13,973 nt of DNA from Lysobacter_F sp035645555 (GCA_035645555.1 DASQMI010000046.1:1-13973), one strand, 5' to 3'. Shown: positions 1 through 8,561, numbered from the stretch's first letter. Numbers and translations: made by a program. Notes: generated from the sequence alone by a model not told the origin.

Positions 1-118
1 CCTTGGCACGACGACGGGCGAGGACCTTGCGGCCGTCGGCGGTCTTCATGCGGGCACGGAAGCCGTGGTCGCGCTTGCGCTTGAGGTTGCTGGGCTGGAA
101 AGTGCGCTTGGTGGCCAT
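1..118 (-). CDS. rpmH: 50S ribosomal protein L34, partial at window edge
   Basis: This is the N-terminal 39 residues of ribosomal protein L34, a small basic protein of the large ribosomal subunit; the rest (about 7 residues in the usual 44-46 aa protein) lies outside the window. The protein starts MATKRTFQPSNLKRKRDHGF and continues with the family-typical RARM and GRKVLARRRAK stretches, rich in Arg and Lys as expected for rRNA binding. The ATG is read on the minus strand from 118. The ribosome-binding site is weak (GAG a short way upstream), but the protein match leaves no doubt about the start. It is divergent from dnaA, the classic rpmH-dnaA arrangement next to the origin, and its own promoter is visible at 152-181. 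Confidence 0.97.
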   Translation of the reverse strand, partial: MATKRTFQPSNLKRKRDHGFRARMKTADGRKVLARRRAK

Positions 119-151
119 GGCCGGCTCGATAAACAGCGGAAAAGACCGCGA

Positions 152-181
152 AGTCTAGCGGCCGCCGGCCCCGAGGGTCAA
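152..181 (-). promoter_or_regulatory. Sigma70-type promoter of rpmH
   Basis: Read on the minus strand, a -35 hexamer TTGACC (plus-strand 176-181, 5 of 6 to TTGACA) and a -10 hexamer TAGACT (152-157, 4 of 6 to TATAAT) are separated by 18 bp. The predicted start near 145 would give a leader of about 27 nt before the rpmH ATG at 118. The spacer holds one arm of the perfect 12-bp inverted repeat described at 158-209, so a folded or protein-bound repeat would lie inside the promoter. The assignment rests on hexamer match and spacing only. Confidence 0.6.
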
Positions 182-209
182 CCGCAGCGCATTCAGCGCC
201 GGCGGCCGC
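158..209. repeat. Perfect 12-bp inverted repeat in the rpmH-dnaA intergenic region
   Basis: GCGGCCGCCGGC at 158-169 is repeated exactly as its reverse complement at 198-209, with 28 bp between the arms. One arm fills most of the spacer of the rpmH promoter; the other lies upstream of its -35 box. No T-run follows either arm, so it is not a normal terminator. It may be an operator-like site or a cruciform, or chance in GC-rich DNA. Confidence 0.5.
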
Positions 210-226
210 GCGTGGTTCGCCGCGTC

Positions 227-250
227 GCGGCAGCGGTGATAGGCTGCCGC
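227..250 (+). repeat. Perfect 8-bp hairpin in the dnaA upstream region
   Basis: GCGGCAGC (227-234) and GCTGCCGC (243-250) form a perfect 8-bp stem with the 8-nt loop GGTGATAG. It sits 77 bp before the chosen dnaA start. No U-tract follows, so it is not an obvious terminator. It could be a dnaA leader structure or a binding site; its function is not known. I could not find a convincing dnaA promoter around it. Confidence 0.45.
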
Positions 251-326
251 ATCCCTGGTTTCGCTGACGTGTGGCGCGGTGCGTCTCGCATCGCGCGCGC
301 CTCCGCTTCGCTGCAAGAGTGACCCC

Positions 327-1676
327 GTGACCCCGTTGGACGCCTGGCCCCGCTGCCTCGAACGCCTGGAAGCCGAACTGCCGGCCGAGGATCTGCACAC
401 CTGGATCAAGCCGCTGCAGGCCGCGCGCCGCGACGATGCCACCGTGCTGTACGCGCCCAACGCGTTCGTGGTCGAACACGTCCGCGAGCGCTACCTCGCG
501 CGCATCCGCGAGCTGCTGCATTTCTTCGCCGGCAGCAGCGAGGTCAGCCTGGAGGTCGGCGCGCTGCCGCGCGCGGTGCAGCCGGCGGCCCCTGCGCCGC
601 GCCGCGAGCCGGAGCCGGCTCCGCGCGCCGCTACCGCGTTCGACGACAGCTTCCAGGGCCATCTCGACCCGCATTACACGTTCGATAACTTCGTCGAAGG
701 CCGCAGCAACCAGCTCGGTCGCGCCGCGGCCTGGCAGGCCGCGCAGAAGCCCGGCGACCGCGCGCACAACCCGCTGCTGCTCTACGGCGGCACCGGACTC
801 GGCAAGACCCACCTGATGTTCGCCGCCGGCAACGCGATGCGCGCCAACAATCCCGGCATGCGGGTGATGTACCTGCGCAGCGAGCAGTTCTTCAGCGCGA
901 TGATGAAGGCGCTGCAGGACAAGGCGATGGACCAGTTCAAGCGCCAGTTCCAGCAGGTCGAGGCGCTGTTGATCGACGACATCCAGTTTTTCGCCGGCAA
1001 GGACCGCACGCAGGAGGAGTTCTTCCACACCTTCAACGCGCTGTTCGACGGCCGTCAGCAGATCATCCTCACCTGCGACCGCTATCCGCGCGAGGTCGAA
1101 GGCCTCGAGCCGCGGCTGAAATCGCGCCTGGCCTGGGGTCTGTCGGTGGCGATCGAGCCACCGGATTTCGAGACGCGCGCGCAGATCGTGCTGTCCAAGG
1201 CGCGCGAGCGCGGCGTCGTGCTGCCGGAGGAAGTGGCCTACCTGCTGGCCAAGCGGATGCGCTCCAACGTGCGCGACCTCGAAGGCGCGCTCAACACGCT
1301 CGCCGCGCGCGCCAACTTCACCGGCCGCAGCATCACGGTGGAATTCGCGCAGGAGACGCTGCGCGATCTGCTGCGCGCGCAGCAGCAGGCGATCAGCATC
1401 TCCAACATCCAGAAGACCGTGGCAGACTACTACGCGCTTCAGGTCAAGGACTTGCTGTCGAAACGCCGGACCCGATCGCTGGCGCGCCCGCGCCAGGTCG
1501 CGATGGCGCTGACCAAGGAATTGACCGAGCACAGCCTGCCCGAGATCGGCGACGCGTTCGCCGGGCGCGACCACACCACGGTGCTGCACGCGTGCCGGCA
1601 GATCAAATCGCTGCTGGAGACCGACGGCAAGCTGCGCGAAGACTGGGACAAGCTGATCCGCAAGCTCAGCGAGTAA
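327..1676 (+). CDS. dnaA: Chromosomal replication initiator protein DnaA
   Basis: DnaA is the AAA+ ATPase that binds DnaA boxes at oriC, melts the origin and recruits the replicative helicase. The predicted 449 residues fit the family. Domain I (about 1-90) has the DAWPRCLERLEAELP start; domain II is a short Pro/Ala/Arg-rich linker (about 90-120); domain III is the ATPase with Walker A GGTGLGKTH (154-162) and Walker B LLIDDIQFF (D217, D218); domain IV carries the DNA-binding signature RDHTTVLHAC (from R414). I chose GTG 327 because AAGAG lies 7 nt upstream at 315-319. TTG at 336 would give MDAWPRC, as I recall for Xanthomonas DnaA, and is a real alternative. The open frame runs back to 279, but those residues do not look like DnaA. 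Confidence 0.98.
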   Translation: MTPLDAWPRCLERLEAELPAEDLHTWIKPLQAARRDDATVLYAPNAFVVEHVRERYLARIRELLHFFAGSSEVSLEVGALPRAVQPAAPAPRREPEPAPRAATAFDDSFQGHLDPHYTFDNFVEGRSNQLGRAAAWQAAQKPGDRAHNPLLLYGGTGLGKTHLMFAAGNAMRANNPGMRVMYLRSEQFFSAMMKALQDKAMDQFKRQFQQVEALLIDDIQFFAGKDRTQEEFFHTFNALFDGRQQIILTCDRYPREVEGLEPRLKSRLAWGLSVAIEPPDFETRAQIVLSKARERGVVLPEEVAYLLAKRMRSNVRDLEGALNTLAARANFTGRSITVEFAQETLRDLLRAQQQAISISNIQKTVADYYALQVKDLLSKRRTRSLARPRQVAMALTKELTEHSLPEIGDAFAGRDHTTVLHACRQIKSLLETDGKLREDWDKLIRKLSE

Positions 1677-1712
1677 GCTGCGGACAAGCCGGTGGATGGG
1701 ACCGGAACAAGA

Positions 1713-1721
1713 TGTGGATAA
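1713..1721 (-). promoter_or_regulatory. DnaA box (perfect)
   Basis: TGTGGATAA on the plus strand is the exact complement of the consensus TTATCCACA. It lies 37 bp after the dnaA stop and is opposite in orientation to the box at 1749. Confidence 0.8.
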
Positions 1722-1748
1722 CCGCAACCCGCGCCGCGGCCGCCGGAT

Positions 1749-1757
1749 TTATCCACA
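1749..1757 (+). promoter_or_regulatory. DnaA box (perfect)
   Basis: TTATCCACA matches the consensus exactly. It is 27 bp beyond the first box and inverted relative to it, so the pair faces each other across 1722-1748. Confidence 0.8.
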
Positions 1758-1846
1758 GCTTGCTCCAAGCCTCCAGGGCTCTTTCTTCACCGCTTCGTCA
1801 TGCGCGTTTCTGCTTGAGAATCAAAGGGTTGGGTACGAAATCCGGG

Positions 1847-1855
1847 TTGTGCACA
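1847..1855 (+). promoter_or_regulatory. Weak DnaA box
   Basis: TTGTGCACA differs from the relaxed consensus TTWTNCACA only at the third base. Its TGTGCACA core is palindromic, so it could be read on either strand. Confidence 0.4.
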
Positions 1856-1872
1856 GCCCCCAGCATCACCAC

Positions 1873-1904
1873 GCTTTTGATTTATCCAAAACTCTTGTTA
1901 TTGG
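1873..1904. promoter_or_regulatory. A/T-rich stretch with DnaA-like box, candidate unwinding element
   Basis: About 22 of 32 bases are A or T, in strong contrast to the neighbourhood. It contains TTATCCAAA at 1882-1890, a one-mismatch DnaA box. It ends just before the dnaN ribosome-binding site, so it could also carry dnaN promoter elements; I did not find a clear -35/-10 pair. Confidence 0.5.
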
Positions 1905-1923
1905 GCCGAGGGGACATCACCGC

Positions 1924-3024
1924 ATGCGTTTCTCCCTGCAACGCGAAGCCTTTCTGAAGCCGCTGGCACAGGTGGTCAACGTGGTCGAGCGGCGGCAGAC
2001 GCTGCCGGTGCTGGCCAATCTGCTGGTGCAGGTCCGGGGCGGGCAGCTCGCGCTGACCGGCACCGATCTCGAGGTCGAGATGATCTCGCGCATCGCGGTG
2101 GAGGACAGCCAGGAGGGCGAAAGCACGATCCCGGCCCGCAAGCTGTTCGAGATCGTGCGTGCGCTGCCGGACGGCAGCCGGGTCACGGTGTCGCAGACCG
2201 GCGACAAGGTCACGGTGCAGGCGGGGCGCTCGCGCTTCACCCTGGCCACCCTGCCCGCCAACGACTTCCCGTCGCTGGACGACGTCGACGCCACCGAGCG
2301 CGTGCGCGTGCCGGAGTCGACGCTGAAGGAGCTGATCGAACGCACCGCGTTCGCGATGGCGCAGCAGGACGTCCGCTATTACCTCAACGGCCTGCTGTTC
2401 GACCTGCGCGAGGCCAGCCTGCGCTGCGTGGCCACCGACGGCCATCGCCTCGCACTGTGCGAAGCCCCGCTGGACGGCGGCTCGCAGACCAAGCGCCAGA
2501 TCATCGTGCCGCGCAAGGGTGTGCTGGAACTGCAGCGCTTGCTGGAAGGCGGCGACCGCGAGCTGGAGCTGGAGATGGGCCGCGGCCATATTCGCGTCAA
2601 GCGCGACGATGTCACCTTCACCAGCAAGCTGATCGATGGCCGGTTCCCGGATTACGAAGCGGTGATCCCGATCGGCGCCGACCGCGAAGTCCGCATCGAC
2701 CGCGAAGCGCTGCGAGCATCGCTGCAGCGCGCGGCGATCCTATCCAACGAGAAGTACCGCGGCGTGCGCGTCGAGGTGTCGCCCGGGCAGCTGCGCATCA
2801 GCGCGCACAACCCGGAGCAGGAGGAGGCGCAGGAGGAGGTTGAGGCCGAGACCCGCGTGGACGAGCTGGCGATCGGCTTCAACGTCAACTACCTGCTGGA
2901 CGCGCTCGGCGCGCTGCGCGACGAGCAGGTGGTGCTGGCGCTGCGCGACGCCAACTCCTCGGCGCTGGTGCGTGAGGCCAGCAACGAGCGCTGCCGCCAC
3001 GTGGTGATGCCGCTGCGGCTCTGA
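1924..3024 (+). CDS. dnaN: DNA polymerase III sliding clamp (beta subunit)
   Basis: DnaN forms the ring-shaped dimer that holds DNA polymerase III on the template and docks other replication and repair proteins. The 366-residue product has the normal length for three clamp domains of about 120 residues each. Visible family motifs are FPSLDD (115-120), DVRYYLNG (149-156), ATDGHRLA (170-177), SKLIDGRFPDYE (234-245), FNVNYLLDAL (319-328) and the C-terminal VVMPLRL. The ATG at 1924 is preceded at 9 nt by GAGGGGA (1908-1914). The frame stays open upstream to 1696 because the origin region happens to lack stops, but those 76 extra codons are not clamp sequence. An acidic stretch (EQEEAQEEVEAE, 298-309) sits in the third domain where other clamps also carry acidic residues. 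Confidence 0.98.
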   Translation: MRFSLQREAFLKPLAQVVNVVERRQTLPVLANLLVQVRGGQLALTGTDLEVEMISRIAVEDSQEGESTIPARKLFEIVRALPDGSRVTVSQTGDKVTVQAGRSRFTLATLPANDFPSLDDVDATERVRVPESTLKELIERTAFAMAQQDVRYYLNGLLFDLREASLRCVATDGHRLALCEAPLDGGSQTKRQIIVPRKGVLELQRLLEGGDRELELEMGRGHIRVKRDDVTFTSKLIDGRFPDYEAVIPIGADREVRIDREALRASLQRAAILSNEKYRGVRVEVSPGQLRISAHNPEQEEAQEEVEAETRVDELAIGFNVNYLLDALGALRDEQVVLALRDANSSALVREASNERCRHVVMPLRL

Positions 3025-3038
3025 CCCGCGACCCGTCT

Positions 3039-3054
3039 GGTTCCACGTGGAACG
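3039..3054. promoter_or_regulatory. parS: parS-type ParB binding site 1
   Basis: The 16-mer GGTTCCACGTGGAACG matches the parS palindrome TGTTCCACGTGGAACA at 14 of 16 positions, with a perfect 14-bp palindromic core (3040-3053). It lies in the dnaN-recF gap, just before a terminator-like hairpin with which it shares a few bases. With the two copies in recF it makes a cluster of three beside the origin, as expected for ParABS centromeres. parA and parB are not in the window. Confidence 0.8.
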
Positions 3055-3075
3055 CCCGGCCCTCGGTCGGGCGTT
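3051..3075 (+). terminator. Candidate intrinsic terminator after dnaN
   Basis: AACGCCCGGCC (3051-3061) pairs with GGTCGGGCGTT (3065-3075) over 11 bp with one G-U wobble and a CTC loop. A weak pyrimidine-rich tail with few Us (CTGCTTTCTG) follows, so termination may be partial. It begins inside the parS-type site, so bound ParB could affect it. recF may need its own promoter, which I could not identify. Confidence 0.5.
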
Positions 3076-3113
3076 CTGCTTTCTGCCCTGCCCCCGCCCG
3101 CTAAGCTGACCGC

Positions 3114-4202
3114 ATGCTCGTCACCCGGCTCGACCTGCGCGACCTGCGCCGCTTCGCCGAACTGCGGCTGGATCCGGCGCCCGGGCTCAACCTGCTGACC
3201 GGCGACAACGGCGCCGGCAAGACCAGCGTGCTGGAGGCGCTGCACCTGATGGCGTACGGGCGCAGCTTCCGCGGCCGGGTACGCGACGGGCTGGTGCGCA
3301 GCGGCGCGGCCGCGCTGCAGGTGTTCGTCGAATGGGTTGAACAGGCCAGCGGCCGCCCGCGCCGGGCCGGGCTGCGGCATGGCGGCCAGGACTGGAGCGG
3401 CCGGCTCGACGGGGCCGATGTCGCCCAGCTCAGCGAGCTGTGCGCGGCGCTCGCGGTGGTGACGTTCGAGCCCGGCAGCCACGCGCTGGTCAGCGGCGGC
3501 GCCGAACACCGCCGCCGTTACCTGGATTGGGGTCTGTTCCACGTGGAACACGAGTTCCTGCCGCAGTGGCGCCGGTATGCGCGCGCGCTCAAGCAGCGCA
3601 ACGCGTTGCTCAAGGGCCACGGCGGCGACGCCCAGCTGGACGCGTGGGACCGCGAACTCGCCGAAGCCGGCGAGGCGATCGCCCGCCACCGCCAGGCGTA
3701 CCTGGACGCGCTGGCGCCGGGCATCGACCGGCTGGCCCGGGAGCTTGCCCCCACGCTGGGCGGTGTGCAGATCGAACACAGTCCCGGCTGGCGGCGCGAC
3801 GAGCTGCCGCTGGTGGATGCGTTGCTGCTCGCCCGCGACCGCGACCGCGCCAGCGGCCACACCTCGGTGGGCCCGCACCGCGGCGACTGGCGGCTGGCGT
3901 TCGGGGCCCTCCCCGGTCGCGAGGCGCTCTCGCGCGGGCAGGCCAAGCTGACTGCGCTCGCCGCCCTGCTCGCCCAGGCCGGGCATTACGCCGGCCACCG
4001 CGGCGAATGGCCGGTCATCGCGCTCGACGACCTCGCCTCCGAACTCGACCCCACGCACCAGGCCCGGGTGCTGCAGCACCTCGCCGCGAACCGGGCGCAG
4101 GTGTTCGTGACCGGGACCCAGCCGCCGGCCGGACTGGACGGCATCGGCGCGGTCGCGCGGTTCCACGTGGAACACGGCAGCGTCGCCCGCCGCGACGGGT
4201 GA
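3114..4202 (+). CDS. recF: DNA replication and repair protein RecF
   Basis: RecF is an SMC-like ATPase that, with RecO and RecR, loads RecA at single-strand gaps behind the replication fork. The 362-residue product has the expected length and motifs: Walker A GDNGAGKTS (30-38), the family motif LDWGLFHVEH (about 137-146), the ABC-type signature LSRGQAKL (from L272) and Walker B with D305-D306 in IALDDLASELD. The ATG at 3114 has only a weak ribosome-binding site, but the protein starts normally (MLVTRLDLRDLRRF). Unusually, FHVEH occurs twice (142-146 and 350-354), and both copies are encoded by parS-type palindromes. It lies between dnaN and gyrB as usual; a hairpin and a likely gyrB promoter follow. 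Confidence 0.98.
   Translation: MLVTRLDLRDLRRFAELRLDPAPGLNLLTGDNGAGKTSVLEALHLMAYGRSFRGRVRDGLVRSGAAALQVFVEWVEQASGRPRRAGLRHGGQDWSGRLDGADVAQLSELCAALAVVTFEPGSHALVSGGAEHRRRYLDWGLFHVEHEFLPQWRRYARALKQRNALLKGHGGDAQLDAWDRELAEAGEAIARHRQAYLDALAPGIDRLARELAPTLGGVQIEHSPGWRRDELPLVDALLLARDRDRASGHTSVGPHRGDWRLAFGALPGREALSRGQAKLTALAALLAQAGHYAGHRGEWPVIALDDLASELDPTHQARVLQHLAANRAQVFVTGTQPPAGLDGIGAVARFHVEHGSVARRDG
3535..3550. promoter_or_regulatory. parS: Perfect parS site 2, inside recF
   Basis: TGTTCCACGTGGAACA is a perfect 16-bp palindrome and matches the gammaproteobacterial parS consensus exactly as I know it. It lies in the coding sequence of recF and is read there as the end of Leu141 followed by Phe-His-Val-Glu and the start of His146. 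This is the strongest of the three sites and probably the main ParB nucleation point. Confidence 0.9.
4159..4174. promoter_or_regulatory. parS: parS site 3, at the end of recF
   Basis: GGTTCCACGTGGAACA matches the parS palindrome at 15 of 16 positions. It encodes Phe350-His-Val-Glu of RecF in the same reading frame as site 2, only 28 bp before the recF stop. The three site centres are about 496 and 624 bp apart. Confidence 0.85.
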
Positions 4203-4219
4203 CCACCGTCGAAGGCCGC

Positions 4220-4246
4220 CGCTGCCCTGCCGCAGTCAGGGCGGCG
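4220..4246 (+). terminator. Hairpin after recF, possible weak terminator
   Basis: A 10-bp stem with one wobble pair (4220-4229 with 4237-4246) encloses the 7-nt loop CCGCAGT. It begins 18 bp after the recF stop and no U-tract follows, so intrinsic termination is doubtful. It may instead separate recF from the gyrB promoter immediately downstream. Confidence 0.3.
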
Positions 4247-4261
4247 ACTGCCGCTGCAGGC

Positions 4262-4267
4262 TATACT
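4262..4267 (+). promoter_or_regulatory. Likely -10 element of the gyrB promoter
   Basis: TATACT matches the -10 consensus at 5 of 6 bases and stands out in GC-rich DNA. No good -35 hexamer occurs at 15-19 bp upstream. A second A/T-rich patch (TATATCTAAT, 4277-4286) lies just beyond and could be an alternative. A start near 4274 would give a gyrB leader of about 55 nt. Confidence 0.4.
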
Positions 4268-4329
4268 CCACGCACCTATATCTAATGTGTCGCGGCGCGT
4301 TTTCCGCGCGTCGCCGGAACCGGTTGCGC

Positions 4330-6789
<2,460 letters not shown>

Positions 6790-6811
6790 GCGGCACAGCG
6801 CGGGCTGAGCG

Positions 6812-7585
6812 ATGGCCGGCGGCTTCCCGCGCTGGCGCGAGCGCGCGCTGCTGCAGTTCGCGCTCGACCTGCTGCTCGCGGTGGCGGCGATGTTCGCCTT
6901 CACCCTGCTGTTCCTGTTCGGCTGGGCGCTGTGGTCGATGGCCCACGGCGAACGCGACAGCGCGCGTCTGCTCGCCGCGCTGCAGCAACCGGCGGTGCCG
7001 GTGCAGATCGCGATGACGGTGGTGGCGCTGGCGCTGCCCGCGCTGCTGCTGTTCGCCTGGCGGCGGCCGGCCGACGCCGGCGAGCGCCGGCGGTCGTTGC
7101 GCAATGCCGCCCGTGCGGCCACTTGGGCTTGGGCGCTCGCGACCGGCGTGACGGTATTCGTGCTGGTCAACCTCGCCGTCGCGCTCGCCGCGCGTTCCGG
7201 CGTGGCCGCTACCCCGAGCAACTTGGCGCTGGTGGAAGGCGCGGTGCGCGCGCATCCGGTGCTGCTGGTCGGCTTCGCGGTCGGCCTGGCGCCGCTGTAC
7301 GAGGAGCTGCTGTTCCGCCGCGTGCTGTTCGGGCGGCTGTGGGCGGCCGGCCGGCCGCGGCTCGGCATGCTGCTCAGCGGCGCGGCGTTCGCGCTGTTCC
7401 ACGAGCCTCCGCTGCTCAGCGGCCACGCACCGGTCGCGGCCGCCCTGCTCTGGGGTGCCTACGGGCTGATGGGCGTGGCGTTCGCGTGGGTCTACCGCCG
7501 CACCGGCACGCTGTGGGCAGCGGTCGCCGCGCATGCGGTCAACAACGCACTCGGCTGCGCGGCGCTGTTCCTCACCGCGCCCTGA
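6812..7585 (+). CDS. CPBP-family intramembrane glutamic protease
   Basis: This 257-residue membrane protein belongs to the CPBP (CAAX protease and bacteriocin-processing, Rce1-like) family. All three family motifs are present: EExxxR at E164-E165-R169 (YEELLFRR), FxxxH at F193-H197 and HxxxN at H241-N245; these residues form the glutamate-based active site. About seven hydrophobic segments are visible (roughly 12-42, 62-84, 100-127, 148-163, 185-200, 208-228, 232-254), separated by Arg-rich loops, so it sits in the inner membrane. It begins 22 bp after gyrB without a clear promoter or strong ribosome-binding site, suggesting co-transcription with gyrB. The substrate is unknown; bacterial members range from regulated proteolysis to peptide immunity, and nothing here points to a bacteriocin. 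Confidence 0.88.
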   Translation: MAGGFPRWRERALLQFALDLLLAVAAMFAFTLLFLFGWALWSMAHGERDSARLLAALQQPAVPVQIAMTVVALALPALLLFAWRRPADAGERRRSLRNAARAATWAWALATGVTVFVLVNLAVALAARSGVAATPSNLALVEGAVRAHPVLLVGFAVGLAPLYEELLFRRVLFGRLWAAGRPRLGMLLSGAAFALFHEPPLLSGHAPVAAALLWGAYGLMGVAFAWVYRRTGTLWAAVAAHAVNNALGCAALFLTAP

Positions 7586-7661
7586 ATGCGCCCGCCAACA
7601 TTGATGAGCTGTTGATGCGGGTAGGCCTAAAAGGAACGGGTTCCCCACCCGGTACCCGCCC

Positions 7662-8474
7662 ATGCGCGCTCCGCCTCGGCTCCTGCTCGCGCTCGCCGTC
7701 GCTGCCCTCCTCACCGCCTGCGCCACGGCGACCTCGCCGACCGGGCGCACGCAGTACGTCGGCGCGATTCCGCCCGATCAGCTCAACCAGATGGGCGCGC
7801 AGGCGTTCGCCGAAGCGAAGTCGAAGAACCGGGTCAGCACCGACAGCCGCCAGAACGAGTACGTGCGCTGCGTGGTCGATGCGATCACCCGCGAGCTGCC
7901 CGCCGGCTGGCAGGCGCAGTGGGAAACCGCGCTGTTCGCGAACGAGGAGCCGAACGCGTTCGCGCTGCCCGGCGGCAAGGTCGGCGTGCACACCGGCATC
8001 TTCAAGGTCGCGCGCACCCCGGACCAGCTCGCGGCGGTGATCGCGCACGAGATCGGTCACGTCGTCTCGCGTCACCACGACGAGCGCATCACCCGCCAGC
8101 TCGGCACGCAGACCGTCCTCGGCGTGGCCAGCATGATCGCCGGCGCCGCCTACGGCGAAGGCGCGGCGCGCACCACCAGCCAACTCGGCGGCCTCACCGC
8201 GCAAGCGGCGTTCCTGCTGCCGAAGTCGCGCGAGCAGGAAAGCGAAGCCGACATCGTCGGCCAGCAGCTGATGGCGCGCGCCGGGTTCGATCCGCGCCAG
8301 GCGGTGAACCTCTGGGAGAACATGATGCAGGCCAGCGGCGGGCGCCCGCCGGAGTGGCTGTCGACCCATCCGGATCCGAGCTCGCGCCTGCGCGAGCTGG
8401 GCGCGCGTGCCGAGGGCCTGATGCCCACCTACCAGCAGGCGCGGGCGGCGGGGCGTTTACCGCACTGCAGCTGA
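7662..8474 (+). CDS. M48-family zinc metalloprotease, lipoprotein (LoiP/Oma1-like)
   Basis: This is a 270-residue secreted zinc protease. It starts with a signal peptide (Arg2, Arg6, hydrophobic 7-17) ending in the lipobox LTAC, so Cys20 should be lipidated; residue 21 is Ala, which favours outer-membrane sorting. The catalytic HEIGH motif is at 129-133 (AVIAHEIGHVVSRHH), and the third zinc ligand is probably E193 in ESEAD (193-197). H236 in STHPDPSSR resembles the regulatory histidine of BepA-type proteases; that equivalence is inferred. Family members such as E. coli LoiP and BepA act in outer-membrane protein quality control. The gene begins 76 bp after the CPBP gene; AAAGGAA lies 27 nt before the ATG, too far for a normal ribosome-binding site, so translation may be weak or the start may differ. 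The nearest in-frame upstream region offers no better lipoprotein start. Confidence 0.92.
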   Translation: MRAPPRLLLALAVAALLTACATATSPTGRTQYVGAIPPDQLNQMGAQAFAEAKSKNRVSTDSRQNEYVRCVVDAITRELPAGWQAQWETALFANEEPNAFALPGGKVGVHTGIFKVARTPDQLAAVIAHEIGHVVSRHHDERITRQLGTQTVLGVASMIAGAAYGEGAARTTSQLGGLTAQAAFLLPKSREQESEADIVGQQLMARAGFDPRQAVNLWENMMQASGGRPPEWLSTHPDPSSRLRELGARAEGLMPTYQQARAAGRLPHCS

Positions 8475-8507
8475 ACGGCCGATGCATGGACGATGACAGT
8501 CCGCATA

Positions 8508-8535
8508 TTGCAGAGCTGAACGTTTCTGCTAGCGT
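8508..8535 (+). promoter_or_regulatory. Candidate promoter of the TPR protein gene
   Basis: TTGCAG (8508-8513) and TAGCGT (8530-8535) are separated by 16 bp, and a TG one base before the -10 box makes it an extended -10. The -10 match is poor (3 of 6), so this is tentative. A start near 8542 would put the two hairpins at 8545-8561 and 8574-8597 at the very 5' end of the mRNA. Confidence 0.35.
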
Positions 8536-8544
8536 GACGCCCCC

Positions 8545-8561
8545 TTGTTCGGGTCGAACAA
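8545..8561. repeat. Inverted repeat TTGTTCG-GGT-CGAACAA
   Basis: A perfect 7-bp inverted repeat with a 3-nt centre, followed on the plus strand by a run of A. On neither strand does a T-run follow the stem, so it is not an intrinsic terminator. It is 50 bp before the TPR gene and could be an operator or a 5' mRNA hairpin. Confidence 0.5.

Larger units (their letters stand above)
1677..1923. other. Probable chromosomal replication origin (oriC)
   Basis: The 247-bp gap between dnaA and dnaN carries two perfect DnaA boxes of the TTATCCACA type: one on the minus strand at 1713-1721 (TGTGGATAA on plus) and one on the plus strand at 1749-1757. Near matches are TTATCCAAA at 1882-1890 and TTGTGCACA at 1847-1855. 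The segment 1873-1904 is about two-thirds A/T in otherwise GC-rich DNA and could be the unwinding element. I saw no comparable boxes in the rpmH-dnaA gap, which makes this the better origin candidate. The box count is low for a full oriC, so weaker boxes probably contribute. Confidence 0.75.

Noticed and set aside
216..245. TTCGCC-18 bp-TAGGCT as a dnaA promoter
   Set aside because: Both hexamers match only 3 of 6 positions and the -10 box falls inside the 227-250 hairpin; too weak to annotate.
1696..1923. Upstream extension of dnaN giving a 442-residue protein
   Set aside because: The extra residues are translated oriC sequence. The ATG at 1924 has a good ribosome-binding site and gives the normal clamp length.
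2996..3008. CCACGTGG near the end of dnaN as a parS site
   Set aside because: It is a short core only, without the TTC/GAA flanks that ParB sites need.
2889..4175. A 428-codon minus-strand frame opposite dnaN and recF
   Set aside because: Its composition is Ala/Arg/Gln/Gly-rich with no domain, and it lies wholly over recF and the end of dnaN, whose products are clear.
7601..7661. Promoter for the M48 protease gene from the repeated TTGATG hexamers
   Set aside because: No -10 box lies at 16-18 bp from either copy. Co-transcription with the upstream gene is equally possible.
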